A stretch of 64,000 bases of DNA from Nitrospirota bacterium (GCA_021792185.1 JAJYVD010000005.1:1-64000), one strand, 5' to 3'; shown: positions 37,067 to 48,191, counted from the first letter of the stretch. Made by a program: numbers and translations. Notes: generated by a model not told the origin, from the sequence alone.

Positions 37067-38848
37067 TTACGTGCTCTCGGCTAACGTATTTTCGAGCACC
37101 TGATTGAGGCTGATAATGCCTTTCAATGCCTTGTCTATAGCCTCCTGCCGCAGCGTCATCATGCCTGATTGAATCGCTGCCCGCCTTAATTCGTCCGTCT
37201 GAGCGCCTTTAATGAGCAGGTTCCTGAACTCTTTGCCTATCAAAAGGACTTCGTAAATTCCGGTACGCCCCCTTTCTCCGCTGCCGTCGCATGCCTCGCA
37301 ACCCTTGCCCCTATATAGAGTCGTTCCTGCCTTTATATCTCCCTTAGACAACTCTTCCTCTTCCCGTGTCGCCTCATACGATTCTTTGCATTTTGAACAT
37401 ATTCTCCTCGCAAGCCTCTGGGCGCAGACAAGAACAAGGGAGTCCGCGATCAAATATGTTTCCACGCCCATCTCAATAAGCCTCGTCACTGTTCCGACAG
37501 CGTCATTTGTATGCAATGTGGAGAAAACCATATGGCCTGTAAGCGACGCCTCTACAGCGGCCTTTGCGGTTTCGAGGTCTCTTATCTCGCCGATTAGAAT
37601 AATATCCGGGTCATGCCGCATAAACGCCTTAAGGGCCTTTGCGAACGTATAATTAGTTGCCGGGTTTACGCTGCTCTGTATAATCTGGCCTCCAAGGGTT
37701 GTTTCTACCGGATCTTCGGCGGTAACTATTTTTACATCCGGAGTGTCGAGCGTTTTTAAAGCTGCAAAGAGAGCGGTAGATTTTCCGCTTCCTGTCGGCC
37801 CCACGTGCAGCAATATTCCATAGGGCGACTTTATCGCTTCTTGATAGAGCTTCATGCAGTGATCATTAAATCCGAGCATGTCGAGGGTAAGGACATTGCC
37901 CGATTTGTCGAGAATTCTCATTACCACATCCTCCCCAAACGGAGTAGGCACTGTAGAGACGCGGAGGTCAATTTCGAGTCCCGGATTATACTTTGTAAAA
38001 TCTATTCTTCCGTCCTGCGGCACTCTCTTTTCATCAATTCTGAGGTCTGCCATAATTTTAAATCTCGTTATCATCGCATCCTGAGCGTATTTGGGGACTC
38101 TCATTACCTCCGCAAGGTCGCCGTCAACCCGGTATCTGACTCGCAGATTAAATAGCGAAGGCTCAAGATGTATATCGCTCGCCCTCCTGCTGAACGCCTC
38201 CTCGACTATCCTGTTTGCAAGGAGCACTATCGGAGCGCTATTTTCCGTGGCCTCTTCCTGAGCCAACTCTGCAAGTTCGACCTCTGTCCTCATGGTTTCG
38301 GCAACAGTGTCGAGCAGGCTGCCGAGTCCGAGACTGTCCCTGTCTTTTCCCTTATCTTTTGCAAGTCCGTAAAATTTGTCTATGCCGGCAAACAGCTTTG
38401 CCTGTGTGGTCACGACTACCTTCACTGTTCTTACGGTAAACCGGGCGTCTTTGCAGAAACGGGTTATCTCATCGAGCGCCATCAGATCTCTCGGTTCGAC
38501 CATTGCGACGGTCAGCACCGGCTCCTGGAACTTCAACGGCAGCACCTTCAGGTGTTTTGCGTAAGCGGGTTTGATTATTTTCATCAGGTCCGACTGCATT
38601 GTGGTGGTAGTTACATCCAGAAACTCATATCCGAGCGACTCCGCAAGCGCGGCCGTTACCTTTTCTTCGGGAACGCCCGCCTCTATAAGAAGCTGCTCCA
38701 GGTTTTTCCTTTCCTTTAGAACCTTCTGAATCAGTTCCTGCAATTGTTCAGGCGTTACAAGCCCTTTTTCTACAGCAAGCTCTTCGAGACTCTTTTTAGG
38801 GGCCTTTTTTATATCCTTTGCATCGAGCGGTCTCTTTAAATCCATCAT
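37067..38848 (-). CDS. GspE/PilB-type secretion or pilus assembly ATPase
   Basis: This 593-residue hexameric ATPase has an N-terminal MshEN-like region (about residues 20-160), Walker A GPTGSGKST near residue 351, Walker B IILIGEIRD near 418 and four zinc cysteines (CSKC and CEAC near 484 and 521). It powers type II secretion or type IV pilus extension. No pilins or membrane platform genes are adjacent, so its machine lies elsewhere. MshEN domains can bind c-di-GMP; whether this one does is not clear. It overlaps the GAF-PAS gene by 4 bp. Confidence 0.9.
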   Translation of the reverse strand: MMDLKRPLDAKDIKKAPKKSLEELAVEKGLVTPEQLQELIQKVLKERKNLEQLLIEAGVPEEKVTAALAESLGYEFLDVTTTTMQSDLMKIIKPAYAKHLKVLPLKFQEPVLTVAMVEPRDLMALDEITRFCKDARFTVRTVKVVVTTQAKLFAGIDKFYGLAKDKGKDRDSLGLGSLLDTVAETMRTEVELAELAQEEATENSAPIVLLANRIVEEAFSRRASDIHLEPSLFNLRVRYRVDGDLAEVMRVPKYAQDAMITRFKIMADLRIDEKRVPQDGRIDFTKYNPGLEIDLRVSTVPTPFGEDVVMRILDKSGNVLTLDMLGFNDHCMKLYQEAIKSPYGILLHVGPTGSGKSTALFAALKTLDTPDVKIVTAEDPVETTLGGQIIQSSVNPATNYTFAKALKAFMRHDPDIILIGEIRDLETAKAAVEASLTGHMVFSTLHTNDAVGTVTRLIEMGVETYLIADSLVLVCAQRLARRICSKCKESYEATREEEELSKGDIKAGTTLYRGKGCEACDGSGERGRTGIYEVLLIGKEFRNLLIKGAQTDELRRAAIQSGMMTLRQEAIDKALKGIISLNQVLENTLAEST

Positions 38849-39702
38849 ATCCTCGTAAATATGAGTATTAGTTTTCGCACTTTATTTTTTTCATCGAGAT
38901 AAGGGATAACTTTGACCTCAAGTACCGACAGTTGGGCGATCATCTTATACCCTTTTGTCAGAACCTCATTTATCTTTTGCTCGATTTCCGTGCCCCTGAA
39001 GGTCGGGAACATATCGAGCAGGTCTTCTCCTATCATAGAATCGGCGGAATGCCTCATGCCGCTCATGATTTCGAGAAACTTGCTTGCGGAAAGGATTTTC
39101 TTCTTCGGATCGAGGATGCAGATGCCTTCCTCTATATCGTCGATGATATACCCCCTGAGCCTTTTCTCTTCCTCTATAATTTGATATGAAAGCGCATTGT
39201 TGACGGCAATGCCTAAAAGAAAGGCAAGCTGCTCCATCATGGCCACGTCGGAATCGGAGAAGCCGTCGGGCTTATTAAGGGCTTGAAAGACCCCGACCAC
39301 CTCTCCCTTTGCTTTAACAGGAACCGCCAGCACACTCCTTGTCCTGTATCCGCTTTTTTCATCCCACCTTTTATCGAAACACAACTCCTTGCATATGGAC
39401 GTCAATTCGGCATTGTCATACGCGTCTTTTATGTTCAAGATTTCGCCCGACATCGACGAGTAGCCCGCAAGGCTTCTATTCGTAACCGGGACCCTTATCT
39501 CCACAAGATTGTCCGCCTGCAAGACCTTAGAATAAAGCTCGGTATTATCCTTGTCGACCAAAAAAAGCGTACACCTGTCTGCTCCGAGGAGCGACCTGAT
39601 ATCGCTGACCACTGTTGTCAACACGGAATCGATGTTGAGGGTTGAAAGAATAGTGTCGAGGATATCGAAGAAGCTTTCTGTTTTTAACGCAAGCTGTCCC
39701 AT
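38845..39702 (-). CDS. GAF-PAS sensory protein without output domain
   Basis: This 285-residue soluble protein has an N-terminal GAF domain (about residues 10-165, including CTLFLVDKDNTELYSK and VGVFQALNK). A coiled linker (EEEKRLRGYIIDDIEEGI) and a PAS domain (residues 175-285) follow. It lacks a kinase, cyclase or HTH output and may act on partners such as the downstream ATPase or cyclase. It is the first gene of the four-gene minus-strand run and overlaps the ATPase gene by ATGA. Confidence 0.85.
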   Translation of the reverse strand: MGQLALKTESFFDILDTILSTLNIDSVLTTVVSDIRSLLGADRCTLFLVDKDNTELYSKVLQADNLVEIRVPVTNRSLAGYSSMSGEILNIKDAYDNAELTSICKELCFDKRWDEKSGYRTRSVLAVPVKAKGEVVGVFQALNKPDGFSDSDVAMMEQLAFLLGIAVNNALSYQIIEEEKRLRGYIIDDIEEGICILDPKKKILSASKFLEIMSGMRHSADSMIGEDLLDMFPTFRGTEIEQKINEVLTKGYKMIAQLSVLEVKVIPYLDEKNKVRKLILIFTRI

Positions 39703-39780
39703 AAAGGTCTCCTTTTAAGAACTCGTTACATTATAGCAAAATTTTCAATGTTTTCGACATAATTATAATCCCTAATCATA

Positions 39781-39948
39781 GGGATATGAGGCATACTTCA
39801 AAAGCCTTTACTAAGTGTAATTGCCAGTGCAATCCGAAGATTACCAATGTGTCATTCAATAACAAAGCAATGTTGCAGCTCACGAGAGAGAGAATGTTGT
39901 TATGACATTCTATATGAGTAAAAGCTTTTTCAGCACGCCTCATATCCC
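39781..39948. repeat. palindromic element, family 2, copy E (168 bp)
   Basis: The left arm GGGATATGAGGCATAC and the reverse complement of the right arm, GGGATATGAGGCGTGC, pair. They run into the cores CTTCAAAAGCCTTTACTA and CTGAAAAAGCTTTTACTC. An inner hairpin GAATG/CATTC lies near 39892-39910. No gene is present. Confidence 0.85.
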
Positions 39949-39966
39949 ATAGTAGTCAAACATTAA

Positions 39967-40134
39967 AAGGCATGGAAGGCATGGCGGAAAGACTTTACCG
40001 GCGAAATTTTCAACCGACATACGCCTTCCCGTCATCCGCATCGGTGCTCGTTTATTGGGTGATTCGCCGGATATCTATACCTTAAACATAAATCGGCACT
40101 TGTAAAGGCTTTGAAGCCGTGCCTTTCATGCCTT
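39967..40134. repeat. palindromic element, family 2, copy F (168 bp)
   Basis: The left arm starts AAGGCATGGAAGGCATGGCG and the reverse complement of the right arm starts AAGGCATGAAAGGCACGGC. Both continue into an AAAG-CTTTAC core. Copy F follows copy E after 18 bp, and the two fill the gap between the GAF-PAS gene and ribBA. Confidence 0.8.
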
Positions 40135-40176
40135 GGGTACGGATATAGACATAAATGGAAAGATAGCGGCCGATTT

Positions 40177-40185
40177 TGCTATACT
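40177..40185 (+). promoter_or_regulatory. extended -10 promoter element for ribBA
   Basis: TGCTATACT is an extended -10 box, 34 bp upstream of the ribBA start. A convincing -35 box is not seen. The FMN-riboswitch-like leader often found before riboflavin genes is absent. Confidence 0.55.
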
Positions 40186-40218
40186 TAAACTTTCAGGCAA
40201 TAAAACGGAGGTTTTGCA

Positions 40219-41433
40219 ATGGAAAAGTATAAATTCAATACCATAGAAGAGGCCCTTGAAGATATAACAAAGGGCAAGATGGTCATCCTCGTGGATGACG
40301 AAGACAGGGAAAACGAAGGCGATCTCTGCATGGCCGCGGAAAAAATAACGCCCGAGGCCATTAATTTCATGGCAAAATACGGCAGAGGGCTCATATGCCT
40401 CTCACTTACGCCCCAAAGAGTAACGGAATTAAAGCTCCCGATGATGACCGATGACAACACATCGTCTTTCGGCACGGCATTTACCGTTTCGATCGAAGCT
40501 AAAAAGGGAGTTACCACCGGGATATCCGCCAAAGACAGGGCAGTTACAATACTCACCGCCATAAACCCTCAGACGATAGCGGAAGATATCGCAAGGCCCG
40601 GACATGTCTTTCCTCTCAGGGCAAAGCCCGGAGGAGTACTCCAGAGGGCCGGACAGACAGAAGGCTCGGTAGACCTTTCCCGCCTTGCAGGACTGTATCC
40701 CGCAGGAGTGATATGCGAAATAATGAACGAAGACGGAACAATGTCGAGAGTGCCGGAGCTGATGGAGTTTTCAAAAAAGCATCACATGAAAATCGTGACC
40801 GTAAAAGACCTCATTCAACACAGGATGAGAACCGAGCGGTTTGTCAGGAGGGTCGCAAATGTCCAGATGCCCACGGAATACGGAGGCGATTTTACGGCAA
40901 TAGCATATGCGAATGATGTCGATGCCAATGTTCACATAGCCCTCGTAAAGGGGGAGATTAAACCCGAAGACAGCGTGCTTGTGAGGGTTCACTCCGAATG
41001 CCTTACCGGAGACGTGTTCGGCTCCAAAAGATGCGACTGCGGAGACCAACTGCATAAAGCGATGGAGATGGTGCGAAAAGAAGGCAAAGGCGTGATACTT
41101 TATATGAGGCAGGAAGGCAGGGGCATAGGCATTGCAAACAAGCTGAAGGCTTACGAGCTTCAGGACAAGGGACTCGACACTGTCGAGGCAAACATCAAGC
41201 TCGGGTTTAAGCCGGACTTGCGCGACTACGGAATCGGAGCGCAGATATTGGTTGACCTCGGCGTAAGAAAGATGAAACTCATGACTAATAATCCCAAAAA
41301 GATCATAGGCCTTGAAGGATACGGGCTCAAGGTCGTCGAGAGGGTATCCGCAGAGTCAAAACCGCACGACAAGAATATCGTTTACCTCAAAACCAAGAAA
41401 AAGAAATTGGGACACATGCTCGAAAACGTCTAA
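40219..41433 (+). CDS. ribBA: bifunctional DHBP synthase / GTP cyclohydrolase II
   Basis: This 404-residue enzyme makes both riboflavin precursors. The N-terminal RibB half (residues 1-200, with [17 protein letters not shown]) converts ribulose-5-phosphate to dihydroxybutanone phosphate. The C-terminal RibA half ([20 protein letters not shown] zinc site, [10 protein letters not shown]) opens GTP. A GGAGG site precedes the ATG. Together with ribE it covers part of riboflavin synthesis; ribD and ribH are not in the window. Confidence 0.97.
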   Translation: MEKYKFNTIEEALEDITKGKMVILVDDEDRENEGDLCMAAEKITPEAINFMAKYGRGLICLSLTPQRVTELKLPMMTDDNTSSFGTAFTVSIEAKKGVTTGISAKDRAVTILTAINPQTIAEDIARPGHVFPLRAKPGGVLQRAGQTEGSVDLSRLAGLYPAGVICEIMNEDGTMSRVPELMEFSKKHHMKIVTVKDLIQHRMRTERFVRRVANVQMPTEYGGDFTAIAYANDVDANVHIALVKGEIKPEDSVLVRVHSECLTGDVFGSKRCDCGDQLHKAMEMVRKEGKGVILYMRQEGRGIGIANKLKAYELQDKGLDTVEANIKLGFKPDLRDYGIGAQILVDLGVRKMKLMTNNPKKIIGLEGYGLKVVERVSAESKPHDKNIVYLKTKKKKLGHMLENV

Positions 41434-41440
41434 AGAAAAG

Positions 41441-41514
41441 CGCGCCTGAGAGGATTCGAACCTCCGACCCTCGGCTCCGGAGGCCGATGCTCTGATCCAC
41501 TGAGCTACAGGCGC
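41441..41514 (-). tRNA. tRNA-Arg (CCG)
   Basis: On the minus strand GCGCCTG pairs with CAGGCGC, and the anticodon loop CTCCGGA carries anticodon CCG. The discriminator is G and no CCA is encoded. It ends 8 bp from the ribBA stop in convergent orientation. Confidence 0.95.
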
Positions 41515-41526
41515 ATTCCGGTTTTT

Positions 41527-41602
41527 TGGGGTGGGCGACGGGGATTGAACCCGCAACCACTGGAGCCACAGTCCAGTGCTCTGCCATTGAGCTACGCCCA
41601 CC
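41527..41602 (-). tRNA. tRNA-His (GTG)
   Basis: On the minus strand the acceptor GTGGGCG pairs with CGCCCAC, preceded by the extra G(-1) opposite C73 typical of tRNA-His. The anticodon loop CTGTGGC carries GTG. The bases after C73 read CCA. Confidence 0.95.
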
Positions 41603-41604
41603 GA

Positions 41605-41694
41605 ATCGCGTTATGCGTGAAGCGTTTTAGCGTTTATTGTATTAACTTCTTATACGCTATAACTCTATAACGCACTGCGCTATAAACTCTTATT
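41605..41694. repeat. spacer with short imperfect tandem repeats between tRNA genes
   Basis: Imperfect repeats of GCGTTAT/GCTATAA-type words occur here in both orientations (for example TACGCTATAAC, CTATAACGC and GCGCTATAAAC). They resemble the heptamer repeats found in ribE, miaA and envC. No gene is present. Confidence 0.45.
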
Positions 41695-41771
<77 letters not shown>

Positions 41772-41776
41772 AGTTC

Positions 41777-41854
<78 letters not shown>

Positions 41855-41864
41855 TGAAACATTA

Positions 41865-41894
41865 AGAATACTAAAATGCCTTGCTAAATGTCAA
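41865..41894 (-). promoter_or_regulatory. sigma70-type promoter for the tRNA cluster
   Basis: On the minus strand TTGACA (41894-41889) and TATTCT (41870-41865) are separated by 18 bp, ending 11 bp before the tRNA-Pro gene. A hairpin GCGGTAGCC/GGCTGCCGC lies just beyond, at 41898-41921. Confidence 0.75.
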
Positions 41895-41960
41895 TTTGCG
41901 GTAGCCCTTTTTGGCTGCCGCGTGTTAGAATAAACAAATTGTTTTTTTTGGAGGAGCCCG

Positions 41961-42728
41961 ATGTTAAGCATGAAGCATGTAGAGGAAGTACAACTTTCCT
42001 TAGATTCGAGATTCAAGTTCAGGTGCCATAAAGGAATAGAGTGTTTTACAAAGTGCTGTAACAATATAGATATAATGCTTACGCCTTATGACATTCTCAG
42101 GCTGAAGAACAGGCTGGGAATATCGTCAGAAGAGTTTTTAACCGGGCACGCATATATTGAAATAGACGAAAAAACGTCCCATCCTTTTGTATTCCTAAAG
42201 ATGAATGAAGATGCGGAAAAAAAATGCCCTTTCGTAACTTCGGAAGGCTGCAGCATATATTCCGACAGGCCGGCAAACTGCAGATATTACCCTGTAGGGC
42301 AGGCGTCGCTGAAAAAAATGGATCAGGAAACAAACGCGCCTGTCACCGAGGAATTCTATTTCTTTGTGAAAGAGCCCCACTGCCTCGGCTTTAATGAAGA
42401 TGCTGAATGGACAATAAAAAGCTGGCGGGACGACCAGGGGGTCGATGTCTATGACGACATTAACAGGGGATGGAAAGATATCTTGTTCAGGAGAAACCTG
42501 CCGGGGCATTCGCTCGATGACAAAAAACAAAAGGCGTTTTACATGGCCTGCTACGATATCGACAGGTTCAGGAGATTTGTCTTTGAAAGCGGGTTTATCG
42601 AGAAATTCGATATCGATGAAAAAAGGCTCGAAAAGATAAAGAATGACGAAACCGAACTCATGAAATTAGGCTTTGACTATACCAAATATATACTGATGAT
42701 AGAAGAGACGCTAAAACTTAAGAGATAA
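41961..42728 (+). CDS. YkgJ-family cysteine cluster protein
   Basis: This 255-residue protein has the YkgJ/UPF0153 pattern of cysteines: FRCHKGIECFTKCCNN near residue 20, CPFVTSEGCSIYSDRPANCRYYP near 90 and a further cysteine in EPHCLGF. The cluster probably binds zinc or an Fe-S centre. Its role is unknown. A GGAGG site precedes the ATG. It overlaps rlmN by 11 bp, tail to tail. Confidence 0.85.
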   Translation: MLSMKHVEEVQLSLDSRFKFRCHKGIECFTKCCNNIDIMLTPYDILRLKNRLGISSEEFLTGHAYIEIDEKTSHPFVFLKMNEDAEKKCPFVTSEGCSIYSDRPANCRYYPVGQASLKKMDQETNAPVTEEFYFFVKEPHCLGFNEDAEWTIKSWRDDQGVDVYDDINRGWKDILFRRNLPGHSLDDKKQKAFYMACYDIDRFRRFVFESGFIEKFDIDEKRLEKIKNDETELMKLGFDYTKYILMIEETLKLKR

Positions 42729-43749
42729 CGGAATATTTCGCCTTTAACTGTCCGCAGGCCGCTGAAATATCCTGCCCCTTGCTCTTTCTTATCAGCGCGG
42801 TTAATTGACCTTCTATGAGGATATTCTGGAAGCGAAGCACACTCTCATCGTCGGGCCTTTTAAATTCCGAGCCTTCGTATGGATTAAAGGGTATAAGATT
42901 CACCTTCGAAGGTATGCCCTTTAAAAGCTTAACAAGCCTTTTTGCGTCTTCGGGCGTGTCGTTCATGCCTTTCAGCATTACATATTCAAAGGTGATCCTC
43001 CTTCTCGTGGGCAATGGAAATTTTCTGCACGCTTCCAGCAATACTTTAAGAGGATATGTTTTATTCACCGGCATTATGTAATCCCGCACCTCGTCGGTTG
43101 TCGCGTTCAGGGATATCGCAAGGTTTACCATAGGCGCCTTTTTCGGAAATTCTAAAATTTTAGGCGCTATGCCTGATGTCGAAAGCGTAATCCTCTTCGG
43201 AGAGATATTCATCAACTCCGTTATTCTCCACAATGCATTCGTAACATTGTCGAAGTTTGCCAACGGCTCTCCCATTCCCATAAACACTATATTTGTGATC
43301 TTCCGGGGTTTAATAATCCTGTTGGCCGATATTATTTGATCGACAATTTCATGCGCATCGAGATTTCTTTTAAGCCCCATTTTTCCTGTAAGGCAGAACC
43401 TGCAGCGCATGGCGCAGCCTATCTGAGACGAAATGCAGAGCGTTAAACGGTCTTCGTCGGAGATGAGAACGCTCTCTATGGTTTCTCCATCTTCTAATCC
43501 GAATAGGAATTTCTCTGTGCCGTCCTTTGAAATCTGCCTGTCAAGAAGTCCGAGATTGCTTATATACGCCTTCTCTGAAAGTTTTTCCCTCAGGTCTTTT
43601 GAGAGTTCGGTAATATCCTGAATGGATTGTGCGTATTTCTCGTAGATCCAGTGCAGAATCTGCTTTGCCCTGAACGCGGGCAGGCCGAGTTCCTCGATGA
43701 ATGCCTCTAATTCCTGTTTGGATAAAGATTTAAGATTTGTCTTTTGCAT
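42718..43749 (-). CDS. rlmN: dual-specificity 23S rRNA/tRNA adenine-C2 methyltransferase
   Basis: This radical SAM enzyme methylates A2503 of 23S rRNA and A37 of some tRNAs. The cluster motif CAMRCRFCLTG, the glycine motif NIVFMGMGEPLANFDNV and the mechanistic cysteine near the C-terminus (AACGQLK) are present. The ATG at 43749 gives the usual start MQKTNLKSLSKQELEAF and 343 residues; the upstream ATG at 43767 is less likely. Confidence 0.96.
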   Translation of the reverse strand: MQKTNLKSLSKQELEAFIEELGLPAFRAKQILHWIYEKYAQSIQDITELSKDLREKLSEKAYISNLGLLDRQISKDGTEKFLFGLEDGETIESVLISDEDRLTLCISSQIGCAMRCRFCLTGKMGLKRNLDAHEIVDQIISANRIIKPRKITNIVFMGMGEPLANFDNVTNALWRITELMNISPKRITLSTSGIAPKILEFPKKAPMVNLAISLNATTDEVRDYIMPVNKTYPLKVLLEACRKFPLPTRRRITFEYVMLKGMNDTPEDAKRLVKLLKGIPSKVNLIPFNPYEGSEFKRPDDESVLRFQNILIEGQLTALIRKSKGQDISAACGQLKAKYSVIS

Positions 43750-43831
43750 AAAAATAACCATGAGCATGGAAGATCATTTTGAGTTAGCGCAGTGTAGTTC
43801 GATTTCACTGCAGCGTAGGTTATGTAGCTTC

Positions 43832-44068
43832 TTATAGCTTGTCGTACTCTTCCGGCTCTACATCCGCTACTTTCGCCATAGCTTTCTCAAATTTTTTCCT
43901 GCTTCCTCTTTTGGCTCTTTCTTCGAGATACTCGCCGGTAATTAATGCTGATATCTTCTCTGCAAGCGCCGTAGCAATAAACTGATTGATTGACACGCGA
44001 TCTTTTCTTGCCAGCTCCCGGGCAGTTTCATGCAACGAATCAGGCAATCTAAGGCTAATCGTACTCAT
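43832..44068 (-). CDS. ribbon-helix-helix antitoxin
   Basis: This 78-residue protein starts with a short strand and two helices (MSTISLRLPDSLHETARELARKD split over the RHH fold), then VSINQFIATALAEKIS, typical of CopG/HicB-like DNA-binding antitoxins. The charged C-terminal part should bind the PIN toxin. Its ATG overlaps the toxin stop by 4 bp. Confidence 0.82.
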   Translation of the reverse strand: MSTISLRLPDSLHETARELARKDRVSINQFIATALAEKISALITGEYLEERAKRGSRKKFEKAMAKVADVEPEEYDKL

Positions 44069-44493
44069 TTTATCACCCCTATCAATTTCAAGAATTCCTT
44101 TGGCGTTACTACTCGCAACCCAAAGGTTCCAACATTTTGAAAATCATCTTTATTATATGTAATTATAAAATCGCATTTTGCAGTTACTGCCGCTTCCAAC
44201 ACCATATCATCTTTCGGATCTTTTAAGTATGGTCTCCAAAGGTAAAATATCTTCCACCGTTTGGCTTCAGAGCACATATAATCAAGTATATCGTCTATAT
44301 CTCTTTTATTGAGTTTTGTTTTTCCGATTAATCTCTTTGCCGCGCTCTCGTATTCTAAAATCAAAGGAACCGATACATTTATATCGAATTTATTACTTCC
44401 AAGCTCCATTAACAACCTGTAAGATGCTCCTCTTTGTGACCGCAGTGCCGAAACTATTACATTCGTATCAATAACAATCTCCGGCTTCTTCAT
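44065..44493 (-). CDS. PIN-domain toxin (VapC-like, COG1569 type)
   Basis: This 142-residue PIN nuclease has the first acidic residue in VIDTNVIVSAL, a glutamate in ILEYESAAKRL and aspartates in DPKDDMVLEAA and ITYNKDDF. It would cleave RNA. The toxin gene precedes the antitoxin gene, the reverse of the common order, and the pair shares a 4-bp overlap. Confidence 0.85.
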   Translation of the reverse strand: MKKPEIVIDTNVIVSALRSQRGASYRLLMELGSNKFDINVSVPLILEYESAAKRLIGKTKLNKRDIDDILDYMCSEAKRWKIFYLWRPYLKDPKDDMVLEAAVTAKCDFIITYNKDDFQNVGTFGLRVVTPKEFLKLIGVIK

Positions 44494-44525
44494 TAAGGTA
44501 TTATATATGATACCACAATATCTGT

Positions 44526-44660
44526 CTACCGCTTGTCGCCCTTTTTGACAAAGATGACGACAAACACAATCTCTGCTCGACCATATTCACGCTTGACCAT
44601 AGAGATTTCAGGATTTATAAAACGAAGCTCGGCAAACACTTCCGGCTGCTGCCTGACAGA
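44526..44660 (-). pseudogene. possible remnant of a protein C-terminus
   Basis: A 44-codon open stretch on the minus strand has a protein-like composition (FAELRFINPEISMVKREYG, then EIVFVVIFVKKGDKR) and ends in TAG. It is preceded in frame by a stop and has no proper start. It may be what is left of a gene upstream of the PIN toxin. The parent family was not recognised. Confidence 0.3.
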
Positions 44661-44691
44661 TTATAACTGCATGATTCAATGAGAAACGGAT

Positions 44692-44723
44692 TTAAAAAGG
44701 AGGACTTTGCGTCCCCCTTTTAA
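44692..44723 (-). terminator. intrinsic terminator after ahcY
   Basis: On the minus strand AAAAGGGGGAC and GTCCTCCTTTT form a stem with one mismatch around GCAAA, followed by further T. It ends the leuD-leuB-asd-metK-ahcY transcript. Confidence 0.8.
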
Positions 44724-44731
44724 GCTTAATA

Positions 44732-45991
<1,260 letters not shown>

Positions 45992-45999
45992 CTATCCTC

Positions 46000-47163
46000 C
46001 TATCCCTTCGCCTGTTTTTTAATGGTATCCGCCATATTGGTCTTTTCCCACGTGAATCCGTCTTCGTTCCTTCCGAAATGGCCATAGGCCGCGGTCTGTT
46101 TGTATATAGGCTTTCTTAGATCGAGCTTTTCTATGATGCCTTTCGGGGTCATGTCGAAATTTTTCACTATGAGCTTCGATATTTCCTTCTCATCCATCTT
46201 TCCTGTTCCGAATGTATCGACAAAAACCGATACAGGATCGGGCACGCCGATGGCATACGCAAGCTGTATCTCGCATCTCGCTGCTATGCCCGCCGCTACT
46301 ATATTTTTGGCGATATACCTCGCCATGTATGAAGCGGACCTGTCTACCTTTGAAGGGTCTTTGCCTGAAAAGCATCCGCCGCCGTGGCTTCCGACGCCGC
46401 CGTAAGTATCGACGATAATTTTTCTTCCGGTCAATCCGGTGTCGCCCTGAGGCCCGCCGATAACGAACCTTCCTGTAGGATTTATATGATAAACGATTGT
46501 TTCTTCATCGAGGAGTTCAGGAGGGATTACCGGCTTTATGACCTTTTCTATTATATCTTCCCTCATCTCCTTTAATGTTATGTCCGGGCTGTGCTGAGAA
46601 GATATAACGACTGTGCGGACCTTATGCGGCTTGCCGTCTTTATACTCAATGGACACCTGAGATTTCCCGTCGGGACGGAGATATCCTAGCACGTCTTTCT
46701 TCCTTGCCTCGGTCAGTTTCCTTGTGAGTTTATGCGCGAGCATAATAGTCATCGGCATCAATTCAGGGGTTTCATCACATGCAAAGCCGAACATCAGGCC
46801 CTGATCTCCGGCGCCTCCGACATCGACGCCCATTGATATGTCCATAGACTGTTTATCTATGGATGTAATTACCGCGCATGTCTCGTAATCGAATCCGTAT
46901 TTTGCCCTTGTATAGCCTATCTCCTTTATGGTTTCCCTTACTATGTCCGGGATATGGACGTAACAGCTTGTTGTTATCTCTCCGGCAACAAAAGCCATTC
47001 CTGTTGTAACGAGACATTCGCAGGCAACCCTTGCTACAGGGTCCTGTGCTAAAATCGCGTCCAGCACAGCGTCCGATATCTGGTCCGCTATCTTGTCGGG
47101 ATGCCCTTCAGTAACAGACTCGGAAGTAAATAGAAAATCCTTTCCGTTTGTTATGCTTGCCAT
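46000..47163 (-). CDS. metK: S-adenosylmethionine synthetase
   Basis: This 387-residue enzyme makes SAM from methionine and ATP. The motifs [35 protein letters not shown] and the phosphate loop [16 protein letters not shown] are complete. It lies 14 bp after asd. No SAM riboswitch is seen anywhere in this operon. Confidence 0.98.
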   Translation of the reverse strand: MASITNGKDFLFTSESVTEGHPDKIADQISDAVLDAILAQDPVARVACECLVTTGMAFVAGEITTSCYVHIPDIVRETIKEIGYTRAKYGFDYETCAVITSIDKQSMDISMGVDVGGAGDQGLMFGFACDETPELMPMTIMLAHKLTRKLTEARKKDVLGYLRPDGKSQVSIEYKDGKPHKVRTVVISSQHSPDITLKEMREDIIEKVIKPVIPPELLDEETIVYHINPTGRFVIGGPQGDTGLTGRKIIVDTYGGVGSHGGGCFSGKDPSKVDRSASYMARYIAKNIVAAGIAARCEIQLAYAIGVPDPVSVFVDTFGTGKMDEKEISKLIVKNFDMTPKGIIEKLDLRKPIYKQTAAYGHFGRNEDGFTWEKTNMADTIKKQAKG

Positions 47164-47177
47164 AACTCACCTCCAAA

Positions 47178-48191
47178 TTATTTAATCAACTCTTCAGCTA
47201 TTTGAACGGCATTAAGTGCAGCGCCTTTTCTCAGGTTGTCCGACACGACCCACAAGTTTATGCCGTTATCTATCGATTCGTCCTCTCTTATCCTTCCCAC
47301 ATAAACAGGGTCTTTACCCGCGACATCTATCGGAAGGGGATATATACTCTTTTCCGGCGCATCAAATACGACAATGCCGGAAGCTTTTGCAAGAAGAGAG
47401 CGCACCTCATTGGATGTTATCTTCTTTTCGGTCTCTATATTTACGGACTCGGAATGACCCCTGAATACCGGAACTCTCACGGTAGTTGCAGTAACTCTTA
47501 TCGAATCGTCGCCCATTATCTTCCTGGTCTCGTGGACCATCTTCATCTCTTCCTTTGTGTACCCGTTTTCAAGGAATTTATCTATGTGCGGCAGCACATT
47601 GAACGCTATCTGGTGCGGATAAACGTTTTTCTGTATCTCCTTGAAGCTAAGCATATCGGTTGTCTGCTGCAAAAGCTCATCCATAGCCTTTTTGCCTGTT
47701 CCTGATACTGCCTGAAAAGTGGTAACTACAACCCTCTTTATCTTTGCCGCATCATGTATCGGGTTCAACGCCACGACCATCTGGATCGTAGAACAGTTCG
47801 GATTAGCGATAATTCCCTTGTGCCACTTCAGATCATGGGCGTTAACCTCCGGCACAACAAGAGGGACTTCCGGATCCATCCTCCACTGGCTCGAGTTGTC
47901 AACGACAACGCATCCCGATTTTGCCGCGATAGGAGCCCATATCTTCGACCTCTCGGCTCCTGCGGAGAAAAGCGCTATATCTATTCCTTTGAATGAATCT
48001 TCATTAAGAGTTTCGACCGGCATCTCGCTTCCTTTAAACTGGAGGGTCTTGCCCTCCGAACGCTCGGAGGCAAAAAGCCTCAACTTTTCGACCGGAAAGT
48101 TCCTTTCTTCCAGAACAGCTATCATCTCATTGCCGACAGCGCCTGTAGCGCCTACAACAGCGACAATGTATTTCTCTTTTTTCTTTAACAT
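47178..48191 (-). CDS. asd: aspartate-semialdehyde dehydrogenase
   Basis: This 337-residue enzyme reduces aspartyl phosphate to aspartate semialdehyde, the branch point to lysine, threonine and methionine. The nucleotide motif [11 protein letters not shown]-type start ([13 protein letters not shown]), the catalytic cysteine in [10 protein letters not shown] and the substrate histidine in [10 protein letters not shown] are present. It lies 5 bp after leuB, a common leuB-asd arrangement. Confidence 0.96.
   Translation of the reverse strand: MLKKKEKYIVAVVGATGAVGNEMIAVLEERNFPVEKLRLFASERSEGKTLQFKGSEMPVETLNEDSFKGIDIALFSAGAERSKIWAPIAAKSGCVVVDNSSQWRMDPEVPLVVPEVNAHDLKWHKGIIANPNCSTIQMVVALNPIHDAAKIKRVVVTTFQAVSGTGKKAMDELLQQTTDMLSFKEIQKNVYPHQIAFNVLPHIDKFLENGYTKEEMKMVHETRKIMGDDSIRVTATTVRVPVFRGHSESVNIETEKKITSNEVRSLLAKASGIVVFDAPEKSIYPLPIDVAGKDPVYVGRIREDESIDNGINLWVVSDNLRKGAALNAVQIAEELIK

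Noticed and set aside
40136-40218. FMN riboswitch before ribBA
   Set aside because: Only about 80 bp separate the palindrome from the start, and none of the conserved FMN-aptamer segments are visible.
43787-43815. Hairpin GCAGTG/CACTGC between rlmN and the RHH antitoxin gene as a terminator
   Set aside because: The stem is only 6 bp with a long loop and no T run, so its function is not supported.
47164-47177. SAM riboswitch before metK
   Set aside because: The gap to asd is 14 bp, and the leuD leader is part of a 60-bp divergent gap too short for a SAM aptamer.
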